Positions 24,281 to 35,409 of a stretch of DNA of 64,000 nucleotides are shown in pieces. The position numbers and the translations under genes were made by a program. This DNA comes from Litomosoides sigmodontis (Eukaryota; Nematoda; Chromadorea; Rhabditida; Onchocercidae): NCBI GenBank assembly GCA_963070105.1, contig OY718803.1, positions 7,421,823 to 7,485,822 on the forward strand. The letters run 5' to 3'. The notes under the pieces were generated by a model. The model made no database searches. It had not been told where the DNA came from and saw only the letters and a program-made list of their open reading frames with translations. Every line of letters begins with the position of its first letter. Position 1 is the first letter of the stretch.

Positions 24281-25547
24281 ATTGTTGCTCGGAACCTTAT
24301 TTGAGCTTTTCAATATAGTATGCCGAAACTTAATACTGTGAAATCATCGGTGCGTGATTGTACTAAACGGAATACTTCACAGTTAGCACCGTGAATCTTT
24401 TTCAAAGGTCTCACCTTTGTTTTGTTTCAATGTGTAATAATACATGTATCCCGGTAATTTTCACTGTGTTTCTGCTGGAACTGAGCAATTTCCGAAACAT
24501 GTGCTCTAGGATTTTTTAGTATTGTTGGAAATACTATTGCAGAAGATCTTAATGGAGTAATGAGTTTTCACTTTATTTATTGGGAATTTCTTTCGTTCAG
24601 GAAATGAGGCTCTTGACTTTCTTATGATTTTTTCTACGGCTTAATGAAGCAGTAATAAATTTTAATTTAATTTGATTTTACTGTTCAAATTTAATTCCAT
24701 AAAACAGGACATTGTCGGGTAGTATCGAAACTTTGAAGAATCACTTTTCTTTTCTCTGAATAAAACCAACCACTCAACCGAGAAGGGGTCCAGTACGTTT
24801 TCTATTTTTATTGCGTTAAGGACACCACTTCGCACTTGCATTGCTCGCGGAAAAATGAGCAGAAGACTCATTTCGAATTTCCAAGTTTCATATTTAAAAT
24901 TAGACCACAAAACCGTGTCAGATTCGACGACCACCCGTCCTGAGAGTGGTCCTCCACTCTGCACCGAAATTCGCGTCAGGAAACCAGTGGGCGGTGCTTG
25001 TTTATCCATTGTGCGAACTTTGCTTGGTCGATGTTTAATGTTGTAGTCGCAGTGGGTTGCGTTGGTATGCGTAGGGATGGGAAGGTGAGGGACCGGTTGC
25101 AATGGAGTTCATATATGAGGCTTTAGTAGGGGTCATCCTGCCACTAAGCGTCGTTGAGTTGAATGGGCCAGGTGGGGGTGTTCTGCATAGTTTTGAGCAG
25201 GTCGATTTGAGTGACGCAAAGCAGCAAATCGAGACGAGTGATATCGTGGTCGTTGCTACACGGCAACTTATTGTGCATTGTGCATTTCAAGAAATTGGGA
25301 ATTTGGTGACGAAGCAGAGTTATCAGTAAGATAAAATAGAATAAGAAGTAGCAGTTGTTTCGATAGTATATAATATGTGATGTAGTGAAAAAAGCGTGAT
25401 TTATGTCTCTCTCATACGATTTATTGTAATTTCTTGAAATAATTTGGAAGCCGTGTTTCGCGTGAATTAAGTGTATTAGGTTAACTGTGTCGTGTTGTTT
25501 CAGATAAAGAAGTACTTTTGGGCAATTATATTTCATCTGATATAAGA
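24281..25547. other. Spacer between VPS28 and RPS27 with two overlapping unexplained frames
   Basis: This should hold the VPS28 3' UTR and the RPS27 promoter. The segment 24840-25330 has visibly higher GC than its surroundings. A 146-codon minus-strand frame (25102-24662) contains MDKQAPPTGFLTRIS, and two shorter plus-strand frames lie at 24855-25046 and 25102-25329. None is recognisable and none has splice support. A GC-richer core promoter would explain the absence of stops equally well. Confidence 0.35.
25492..25502 (+). promoter_or_regulatory. Putative spliced-leader acceptor of RPS27
   Basis: TGTTGTTTCAG precedes the RPS27 ATG by 45 nt with no upstream coding exon, as expected for a trans-splice site of a nematode ribosomal-protein gene. 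Confidence 0.5.
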
Positions 25548-26014
25548 ATGCCATTGGCACGAGATTTGTTGTATCCAGACCCACAAAAGGTAGGTTAATC
25601 ATTTTTAGTCTCCCAGCAAAAAGCTTACATTCCTGCCATAGTGATGTAGGGGTTTTGCAGGATTAATTCAGAGCCTATTTCGGTTTTATTGGAGTTGTAT
25701 CATATTTCAAGCTTTATTATGGCCCATTTTAGCTTAAAAGTATTTGTTATGTTCTTTTAATAGGCATTTTAAGTTCAACAAAACCCCACTTTCGTTTTAA
25801 GGAACGGGAACGATGTAAATTGAAAAGGTTAGTGCAGCAACCGAATTCTTTCTTTATGGACGTGAAATGCCCGGGGTGCTACAAAATTACCACAGTATTC
25901 AGTCATGCGCAGTCGGTGGTGGTTTGTGTTGGATGTAATACGGTACTTTGTCAGCCGACTGGCGGAAAAGCCCACTTAACAGAAGGATGTTCATTTCGGA
26001 AAAAGCAGCATTGA
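25548..26014 (+). CDS. rps-27: 40S ribosomal protein S27
   Basis: This is a zinc-binding protein of the small ribosomal subunit. Two exons, 25548-25589 and 25802-26014, encode 84 residues, exactly the usual eukaryotic length. The first exon reads [14 protein letters not shown]. The second carries [40 protein letters not shown], and ends [12 protein letters not shown]. The four zinc-ligand cysteines (CPGC and CVGC) are intact. The intron acceptor is TTTTAAG. The small TM gene on the opposite strand is convergent. Confidence 0.97.
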
Positions 26015-26943
26015 ATATCTAAATTGTTTCCATTGTTTTGTTGAAGACATTAGTTAGTCTAAATTCTAAATTGTTGTTCACATCGTTCAAAATGTTTGGT
26101 AGCTGCTGGACGCTGTGTTATTGATCACGAAAGTCTCATTACTAGAATAAGTTTGACCTATTTAGAGCAACCTTCACAAATTTGAGTTTACATACTAGCG
26201 ATTAAAAGAGAAGTATACTTCTTGAGATTAGTGGTATTGTTCCTATCTGCACAATTATTTTTCTGCGTTCTCTTAAAACGTAAGGTGAAGATGTTGAAAA
26301 AATTTTTCTTTACTACCTTCCTCAGCCTATTAAATCAATACTTTGGAATGTGCCCTCCATTAGATTCATAAAATAGCTTTTCTAACGGTGGCTGTATTGT
26401 TGCTGAACGCGATGTAGGAGCACATTACTTTATCATAACGGTACTGTTTTAAGCCTGTTTATTAGCTACCACACTGTTCTTAGGGATATTGTATTGCATG
26501 AGTTATTTAACGATGTAATAGATTAAGGGTGTAGCTGCTTTTCAACGTTCCGATATAGCCGATAATATATGCGCCACTAATGAACATTAGTGCCATCAAG
26601 GTTGTTTGCACACGTTGCTGTAATTTTGTGGAGATTTTATGGCAAGGTTGAAAGATTTATCACATGTATAATTCTGGGAATAAAGTTATGTGTGATAATG
26701 TTTTCAAACTAATGAATGCACTGATTACGACTGCAAAATATGCTAACAAAAGCTCAGCTTGAAAGAACACGATATTAATTTTGTGCAAGAAATTAGATTG
26801 ACAGGACCTTCGAAATCTTTTCTTGTGGTTATAGAGATTCTTAATTAAAATTTTTGTGCAAATAAAATTTTTGAAATTAACACAATGAAAAACAATCGAA
26901 ATATGCAATACTTCCTTGTTCATATCCTAGAAGGAGCGGATAC
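26015..26943. other. Convergent 3' region, no gene seen
   Basis: This interval should contain the 3' UTRs of RPS27 and of the minus-strand small membrane protein. The open frame at 26923-26660 (minus) looks like chance translation of AT-rich DNA. Confidence 0.5.
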
Positions 26944-27610
26944 CTATGCATTATTTTGCAATCCAAGCGGCATCTTCTTCGATAGTAGATTTTGTGGATC
27001 TTGTAAACCTGGTTCTTGCTTATCATAACTTTTCGATTTCAAATGTTTTTTAGTATTTAAGAGTGTTGGAGAGGATGATAGCGAAAGGGATGGTGGCATA
27101 TTGCTTTCGTATTCGTAGCTCCAACTCGTGGCTGTAACGTCCGTACGAGGGTTTTGCAGCTTATCTTTCAATACTCTTTTCGGGAATGCTACATCGGTTT
27201 TGATATTGTACAATGTTTTAGCGTGAGGGTCATTTTCATCGATGAATTTTGGATCCTAAAAGTCAATTCGCTTATTATATTTACGATACAGACGAATTCA
27301 GAATGATAACGAAATTTCAAATTTAACCCAATCAAAAAAGAAACAGATGACGATTTCAACGTAAAAAATAGTTGTGCACAACTTCATTCACATTCTTCAT
27401 AAATGCCTTCCTTTCTCCCTCTTCTCATCTTTTATTCGATTGATAACTTACCTTTTGTTTTCTGTTGTACTTGCAAGAAATAAGTGTGGAAACAATTAGC
27501 GATATTAGCAACACTGCTACACCATGGAGAAGCCTTTCAACCACTTCATAGTACCAATTGATTGTCATCTTTTGGAAATTATATAAAATAGAAATGACAT
27601 CTTCCAACAT
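26944..27610 (-). CDS. Small single-pass membrane protein, unknown
   Basis: Two minus-strand exons, 27610-27452 and 27255-26944, join in phase (donor AAAG then GTAAGT; acceptor CTTTTAG) to give 156 residues. Residues about 25-45 are a single hydrophobic helix (VAVLLISLIVSTLI) followed by a basic stop-transfer stretch (CKYNRKQK). The remaining 110 residues are hydrophilic, rich in Ser, Pro and Lys, with a serine run (PPSLSLSSSP) and no cysteine pattern. A type II or type III topology is possible, with no signal peptidase site evident. I do not recognise it. It may be nematode-specific. The splice sites and frame make it a probable gene, but function is unknown. Confidence 0.55.
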
Positions 27611-28903
27611 TTCTGTTAATTATTTATGCACTTCAGGAAGTAAACAAAAGCATTTCATTAATTTATAGGCCATTGAGAGCGGTTGTTAAGCAATCATTCC
27701 AATGGTTCAAACAATAATTTTCGTCCGATTACAGCATTCTCGTGAATAATTTCAACTTATAAGCAAATGATTTATTTATAAATTTTGAAAATTTTCATGG
27801 ATCTTCATTTTTTCAGATGCCCCACTTTTTTATCGGCACCATACAATCAAATTCAAACCAATACTTTTAGATCGCAGCTTTCCTAATAAGTCGTATTAAC
27901 TTTTGTCCTTTCTACATTTCTCATAATTTCTAACTATTACATTTCATGTTTTCAAAGGATTTATTCGAGTTTATTTTCAAATATCGTCTATTGTTTCATT
28001 TCAGTATTATACTGCAACTTTTCCGTTTCAGCAAGAATATTCTTTGCAACTTCTCCAACGACTCCTTCCTCTCTTTTGAAGGGATAACTGATAGCATGTT
28101 TAAACGGAATTGTGAACGGCCATCTTATTAATATTTTCAACAATTTTCTTCTTACGTAAAGCAACAGTTGCTCACGTCTTCTCTTCACTTTGCCACTCTT
28201 ATCAATATTTATCATTCTGTAGAAATGAACAATGACACATATAGTGTAGTTCATATACACCTGGAAAATTTTTGAAATTGAAATTTAAGCATTACCATGA
28301 ACAATGATTCTCTTTTTATTTGCTAAAATATGTGACGAAAACATTTTCAATAACACTCCTAATTATCAGCTATAAAATGCATTTCAATGTATATGAAAAT
28401 AAATCAAGTTTTCTTCGTATGAAATGCATTCGAACACTTTTTCTTCATGTACTACAATGAATAATTAATGAAACGATTGATTTCGAAATAAAATAGGAAA
28501 TTTCGATTAAATCCGATCTGTTAATTTATGATGTAAAGAAAGACGATAAATGATGAATCGCATATGAAATTAAAACAAATAATCTCAAATGAAGTGAACG
28601 TCGAGGAAAAAGGAAGGAAATTCCCAGAGATAGCATACTACTACAATACAGTGTGCTTTAAGGCTTCTCATATTAGAAATGAGACATTCAAATGGAATAA
28701 GAAATCATAGGGTTTATTCGAGAACAACAGAAGTGCAATGATATTTGTGACAATTGCTGCTTTCAATTGAAGACGTTTACTATCTGTGGAATATTTCGAT
28801 TTTAATTTTCAGTATTCTAATATTCCTGGGAGTCAGTGTACCAGTTGTAGGGAGTCCTGTGAAATTTGGCTGAAGTGCAAATGGATGAAAGATGTGAGAG
28901 AGG
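27611..28903. other. Intergenic region before the collagen
   Basis: No supported gene. A 90-codon minus-strand frame, 28260-27988, contains a strongly basic stretch (KVKRRREQLLLYVRRKLLK) and could be an exon, but no partner exon or similarity is visible. The right half is AT-rich with many short repeats and should contain the collagen promoter. Confidence 0.4.
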
Positions 28904-29089
28904 ATGGATAAAAGTGCATATCCACATGGTCAGGGTAATATGGTAGGTTTCGATGAGAATGGACAAGATGGTGTTTCGCTTCCAGTTCGTTCCGCTGTCC
29001 CGTCCATACCGGTTCTACGTGGCACATATCGCTCACGTTATAAAAGACCCCTGAAGGATAGCTGTAGCAATTCCGTGAATATTGAATAA
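28904..29089 (+). other. 61-codon open frame just upstream of and in frame with the collagen
   Basis: An ATG at 28904 opens 61 sense codons that end at TAA 29087-29089. Three bases later, in the same frame, is the collagen ATG. The conceptual peptide is not low-complexity (for example SAYPHGQGNMVGFDENGQDG) and carries a basic RYKR. It may be an upstream ORF in the leader, an alternative N-terminus, or chance. Confidence 0.4.
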
Positions 29090-29092
29090 AAC

Positions 29093-31066
29093 ATGACGAA
29101 CAAATCATCGTTACGGTCGGCTGCATTCACGGCTGTCGTATTTTCAACGGTAGCCGTAACAGCGTGTATCTTGACGTTTCCAATGGTTTTCTATTATGTT
29201 CAAACATTACAGGCAACCGTACAGGTAGGTAATTGTGAATGCAAAGAAATTGCTGCAATTTCATATGTTCCATTGTTCATTAATTTTGTTCACTGTTTCC
29301 TTTTACTTTCCAAAAAACATTGCTTCAAGGAAAAATTAAAATTAACCGACTATTCACAGAATTACGACGGGGTATTTTTTACTTACCATTAAGCAGGAAT
29401 TTTCATGTTTTCTTTCTCAAAATGAACTAATAACTATTGTGAAATTTCGTTGTAATTTGCTTCATAGAAATCTTGTGCATTTGATTGGACGAAATTTAAA
29501 AGCAAATAGTTAAGTGTATGTTTAAATAGTTTTGGAACTTACAAAAATACAGTATTTACGATGTTAAATTATGAAGCTTAGAGCACTGATATTGCACCTG
29601 AGAGATTTTCAGATAAAACACGCTAGTTAAAGAGAGAGAGAGAGAGATGATGATGATGATGATGATGATGATGAGGAGAGGAAAGACGTATGAGTATTTC
29701 TGTCGTCTTTTAATTTCTACGACAAATTAGGGACAGTACAAGAGGAGGGATAGCCATAAATGAAAAGAGGGAGAGAAACAGGTGGACAAATGTTTTGCAC
29801 TAAAAAAGTGTATCTCATCTGGACCAGTTTTAATTCCTCTTGAATGTAGTAGAGTGGAAAAAAAATCAGGACAAGAGGAAATCCATAATTGACGCAGAAC
29901 AGTGAGGAATCAGAATGCGGTCCTCCGACATCTTCCTAATATTTTTTATTAATGAATGCACTTTAGTCAGAATAAAGTAACTAATCCGATTATCTCGTTC
30001 CACTAGACATGTAAATGCATGAGGATTTAGTTCTTAAGGTCTTTAAAATTTTCTAAATTCTAAAAACCTCTAATTTTTTGGTTATTGAATTACAATTTCC
30101 AGGGTGAGGTAGAGTACTGCAAGTCGCGTTCACGGGACATGTGGAGGGACATCGTGGAGATGGGACCAGAAAGGGATGATTCACTTGACATACTAGCTCG
30201 TGTTACTCGTCAAGCTGAAGCTCAATGTTGCACATGTCAGCAAGGACCTCCTGGACCAGATGGACCGCCAGGTATACCAGGAAAAGATGGTGTACCAGGC
30301 CAGGGTCCTGGAGCACCCGGACCGCCAGGCCCAGATGCCGATCTTCACGATCGACTGCTACCAGTACCTCCGCAATGCCCATGCCAAGCTACACCTGGAC
30401 ATGCTGGACCGCCCGGACCACCTGGATCTGACGGGCAACCTGGAAGTCCCGGACTAAGCAAGTTTACTTTTGAACTGACCTATATGCTTTTAAATAGCGC
30501 ATGAATTTCGTATATATACACATATATGAATTCATATATATACATATATGCATTCTTTTTCCAGACGGTGACGATGGAGCACCAGGACCGCAAGGACCAC
30601 CGGGACCACCAGGTGCACCTGGTCAAAATGGACAGCCCGGACAACGTGGACCACCGGGTGAACCTGGACAACTGGTTGCAGGAGAACGTCCACCACCAGG
30701 ACCTCCAGGACAGCCGGGTCGACCGGGCTTACCGGGACAACCTGGTCGACCTGGACCACCAGGCAGAGATGGAGAAAACGGAGAACTTGGTGGTCCAGGA
30801 GAACCGGGACCATATGGTAAGATATATGAGCGTATACTTACTATTTTCATGAATTCTTTTGCGCCCATGCTTATTCAACCTGAACACCAAAAAGGGAATG
30901 CAATATTTAAATTCAAGATTTACTTCGACAACATGCTGATGAAATACAAATTACAGGTCTGCCAGGTCCAACTGGACAACCGGGACCGCCAGGTGAGCCA
31001 GGCGAAACAGGCGCACCAGGAAGCTGCGACCATTGTCCACCGGCACGTCTTGCTCCTGGTTATTAG
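29093..31066 (+). CDS. Cuticle collagen with N-terminal membrane anchor
   Basis: Nematode cuticle collagens are made in the hypodermis, trimerise through their Gly-X-Y domains and are secreted and cross-linked into the exoskeleton. Exons 29093-29224, 30103-30457, 30565-30816 and 30957-31066 give 282 residues. Residues about 8-35 form the conserved anchor with [19 protein letters not shown], typical of the family. The non-repetitive N-domain follows ([20 protein letters not shown]), then a CCTC cluster. Three Gly-X-Y blocks are separated by Cys-containing breaks (QCPCQ), and the short C-terminus [13 protein letters not shown] is a common nematode form. The intron after 30457 starts with GC (CTAA then GCAAGT); only this junction keeps the Gly-X-Y register. 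Intron 1 (878 bp) holds a microsatellite. The gene converges on EIPR1. Confidence 0.93.
29630..29674. repeat. Compound (AG)n(ATG)n microsatellite in collagen intron 1
   Basis: About eight AG units run directly into about nine to ten GAT/ATG units. It is intronic. Confidence 0.9.
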
Positions 31067-31853
31067 ACGCTACACAACAGAAACCATCTTTTAGAATCTC
31101 ATCGCTCCTCTCGCTCCACGATAGATAATAGATGACTGTAGCTTGAAACGTTACATAGCACACAAATTATGATAAACTAAAATGTGGTCTGATCTAGTTG
31201 TAAAACAACTCAAATCCTCGAGTCTTTTAAAAGTACTAATTTTCGGTTTTTTAATTATCGCCTTTCAACAAAGACAGATAACATTAGACCTTCGTAAAAA
31301 GCATATGTATCCCAAATTTTAATTTCATGTACACATGGAAATCACTTTCGCAGAAGCTTTGCGGATCTAATCCTATAATAATAATAATAAAATAGTTGAA
31401 CGATGCCTATCAGGTTAAATTCTAATGTGAGGTAAAATAAGTTAAGGAGGGATTAAGCTATATTTAATGATTCCGTTCGTTGATTTCATTTCATATGTGG
31501 TTCCTGCCCATTATATTGGGCAATAAACTCTCTCAGAGAGTTAGAAGATAATGAAACCAGTCTTACCTAAATAGATCATTTATCAAGTGAACAATCATAA
31601 CGATTGCTTTGAATTTATTGCTACACTGCATTCAAAGAAAGAAGATTCAAACCGAAGTAAAAACTCAGAAACAAGAACTGGTCCTTAAATGCAACATATC
31701 TCTTATTTCTATTATCCCAGGAATACATCGAAGCAGAGGATCAAAAAATTTCATTTTTTTTAAAGTAACTGGACGACAATACTCTATTATATCCTGTTAA
31801 CCATATTACACAATTGCACGAATATCATTATAATTTCTTGGAACTATTTTTTC
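31067..31853. other. Convergent 3' region between collagen and EIPR1
   Basis: No gene is seen. The stretch should contain both 3' UTRs. Plus-strand frames at 31609-31800 and 31814-32026 have no support, and the latter lies antisense to the last EIPR1 exon. Confidence 0.5.
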
Positions 31854-34647
31854 CTATAACCGCAATATGGCATATTTGTGATGTCGTCTTACTTTTGAAA
31901 CGATTACTCTACCATCAAAAGAAACTGAGGCGAAAATCCACGGATCGTTACCAGCCCAGGCACAACTATATATCGACTCCTCATGTTCTTCCATCTTTTC
32001 CAGGCGTTCATCACCCAAAACACTGAAAAATAATTCGTTTTTTGCACCTCGAGCTCAACGTAAGCGAAAAGCGCAAAAAACAAAAGTAACTCTCATATTC
32101 ATTTTCAATTTAAAGCAGTTACTTTTCGGGCGAAGAATAGCTGTCATCCGGTACCAATACGAGAGAATGGATAGATTCAGAACTGAGAGATTCCAAACTA
32201 TTCAGGAACAATCTAGCATCACTACCAGCTGATAACAATAACTGATCGTGAATGGGATTAAACTTGACACACCACACCCTACAACATCAAGAAAATATAT
32301 GAATTTTAAATCACATTTCCATTTTGATAGACTGACAGTCATCACTTTATTGAATCAATTTCAGCGTTCTTGGTGGTAGCTATTTTACGCACAATGAATG
32401 TTTCTTTTAATATAAAAACAATTTCTAAATTAAACAACAGTTACAGTTTTGACGGCAATATAAGCAGCTATAAAAATTGATGGGAATTCGGACGTACATA
32501 CACGTAAACTATACAGCACTACACATGAACTATACAGTACATCGAAATGATGCTAATCATTTTAAGAACTGATATCGAAATAAGGGCTTACCAATGCGAA
32601 TGATCCTGCAAAACTTTCAAAGGCGTGTCCGCTTTCCGTATATCCCATAACATCACCCTGAAGTCGTCGCCACAGGTTGCTACAATGTGCTGCACATTGG
32701 GATTGAAATCCAAATTTCTTACACGAGGTGAATTTACATTTTTGATACAAAATGCTTCTCTGAAAAAACAAACTGATTGTTTATCAAACACCAAGCAAAA
32801 TCGGATTAGATTTTATTTAAGCGAATTTATGAAATTCTATTTATTTGAAAACAGGTATTTCAAAAGACAACACTAATCAAATTTGATGTGAAACGGCACG
32901 ACGATATCAAACTTACTGCAGGCTACGAACATCAACTCCTTTCACTGATGTATCATAAGCTATTGCTATCATATTTCCGTTTGAATGGGGGCTCCACAAT
33001 GACGCACTTATTGGTGCTCTACACTCAACTGATGTGCTACTTTCTATCTGAATTATTATGAACATTAACTCAGGAACTTAATCACCGACGTACAAACGTA
33101 CAAAGTCATCAAATTAGAAAGAAATATAAGACGTTTTTTTAGAACCTTGAAAGTTGTGAAACATGATTTTAAATTTGGATGCTGTCATATTTTTTGAATA
33201 AGAAAAATCCCAGGGACGTTATTTAATGCAGAATTCATAAATTTATTTGAAAATAACCACGTATAATTTGATGAATAGGACAGATTGAATCTAAATTTTT
33301 AAGCAGAGTTCTTACTGCAGAAGAAGGACTCAAGGTACAGATACCATAAAGTTATAAAAATGTAACAAAATAAAACTTTTTCAAAAATTTATGAGTAGCC
33401 TCTCAAAAGGCACAAGGAGCGCATTCAGATCAAACCTGTTGTTAAAAGTTACTATGAAGAACCAGCAACTAATTGAAAAAGAAAACTTTTGAAAAAAAAG
33501 CACAAAAAAACCTTTAGTGAATTGGTCACATCAGCTATCAACACAGAATAGTTAACGGCAATGGCCACTTTGTTGCCACTTGGATGGAATTCAGCTCTTG
33601 AAATAAAATAATTTATATGGCCGAAATGGCGATAAGGATATTTAAATTCAAATATATAATCGTAGCAAGTGATGGAGTAGTAAATAAATTTTTCTGCAAT
33701 ATGAAATCGTCAAAATTTATAAAATTTCGTTTATAGCAATAAAATAGTAGCCATTAAATAAAATGAACGTAGGACCACAACGGAAGGTTTATTTCAACAT
33801 GCAGTATGTTTTACATTAAAAGTCAGAGAGCAAATATCTTATTTGACTGCTTGAAAAAAGTCCCAATCTAATAAGAACCATCATAGGTTTTCTTTCTTTT
33901 TCAAAAAACACTTACGAAATGCACTTTTCAGTTTCGGAAGCAGACATATATTGTGAAAGATCAAGAAGATTAGAATCATCATCACTCATTTTCCATAAAC
34001 CCACACCATTTCGTATTGTATTATCCCCGAAAAAAAACATGGTAAAAAAAATTGGGAGTTTTGGTAGAAAAATACGTATGCAAAAAAACACATTTTCTCA
34101 AGTTTATGAATCTCTAAAAAGATTATAAAACTTGACTCCTATAAATAACGACGGAATCAACATGGTCAGATACTTACAAACAACATAACATGTAGTAATG
34201 ATGCTCGAGTCGACAGGTGAACTCGACATACTCCAAATTTCACCGACAGGATGATTAAATGACCGTTTACTGATCTGAAGCCAGTCATCATCGACTTCCA
34301 ACAAACAAACCTTAAAAAACTGAGGCTGCGAGTAAAATATGCAAAAAATATTTGTACAAGTAGCTGTGAAAATAAATATGACAACAATAAAAGATTTTAT
34401 ACAAAACGTTTCTACTGCAAAACCAGAAATATAAAATTACATCAGCGAAAAACCCCTCCACATTGTTTCAATCCTCAACATATGATTTCTACCACTTCCA
34501 AACTATGTGAACTGAGATTACCTGATTATCCTGTTTTAACGATAGAGTACCAACAAGAAATAAAGTCCTTTCTTGCTCTGCTGGAAGATTGATAATACTT
34601 CGCGCTGGCAAATCAATCCCGTACATCAAAGAGAGCGCTTCCGCCAT
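31854..34647 (-). CDS. eipr-1: EIPR1, WD40 partner of the EARP/GARP tethering complexes
   Basis: EIPR1 binds the EARP and GARP complexes and supports endosomal recycling and dense-core vesicle maturation. Minus-strand exons: 34647-34522, 34310-34178, 34030-33916, 33596-33512, 33047-32917, 32759-32592, 32278-32123 and 32022-31854, giving 360 residues against 387 in human. Visible pieces are MAEALSLMYGIDLPARSI, LFLVGTLSLKQDNQ, HPVGEIWSMSSSP, IRNGVGLWKM, VRNLDFNPNVQHIVATCGDD with WDIRKADTPLKVLQDHSHWV, FNPIHDQLLLSAGSD, EEHEESIYSCAW with DPWIFASVSFDGRVIV, and the ending HHKYAILRL. These match the seven-blade propeller in order. The acidic insert before the last blade is shorter than in human. The exon starting at 34030 has no AG before it: minus-strand T runs directly precede TCGGGG, so this acceptor is either non-canonical or altered. 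An acceptor GGTTTAG lies six bases before the ATG and may be trans-spliced. Confidence 0.92.
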
Positions 34648-35409
34648 TTTCAGCTAAACCTAAACGATGTGTGGTACAAAGAACAAATGCTAAAAGGTCA
34701 AACTTTAGACGACATGGGATGTGTAAGGCAAAATTACAGTATGAAAAAAAATAAAAATGATTTTAAAAATTTATCTGGCTAAATAAATACAGGTCACCAA
34801 CCCTTCGTGTCAAAACATAACGAAGAACGAATGTAAAAATGCACCTACTTAGGAGATATAATTTCAATATTATTTTAATGCAATAACAATTGTAAAACTA
34901 TAATATCAGTACCATATTAAAATCGCAAACTATAACAGAAAATAACACAGGCAATCTATAGGTAACAGCAAACTAATAAATCGAATTCTAGACCTAAATT
35001 CCAAGCAAAAACAATAGAAGGTGACATCAATCATAAAGACAGCCAATAAATGAAATGCTTGAAATCTCCGGCACACTTTGAATGGCCCCTATAGAATTAT
35101 GTGTATCAAATGAAATCAATGAATTATTTGAATTATCAAATGAAATCAATCAATGAAACAAGTCAATGAATTATTTTGGACATAATCATGAGTACCATCC
35201 CAGATTCTACAACTTGAATCAAATTCAGAACTGTTACTGTATACGAGATAAATTAATTGATGATCTCGTAGATCATATAGTTAACACTTAATGGTATTTC
35301 TGGAGGTATTAAAATACATACTGCAATCCAGTGACAATAAAAAACTTTGGCTCACTATAAAAATTAATAGAAAGCTCATATCAAGCAGTAATAATATTGA
35401 GCATTCATC
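34648..35409. other. Intergenic region with a local repeat
   Basis: This is the EIPR1 promoter side and the 3' side of the TMEM161 gene. The motif TATCAAATGAAATCAAT with a following GAATTATTT is duplicated imperfectly at about 35105-35175. No gene is seen. Confidence 0.45.

Noticed and set aside
30200..30868. Several frames on both strands across the collagen exons
   Set aside because: Gly-X-Y repeats are low in stops in all six frames. Only the frame with Gly at every third residue and the conserved N- and C-terminal Cys clusters is real.
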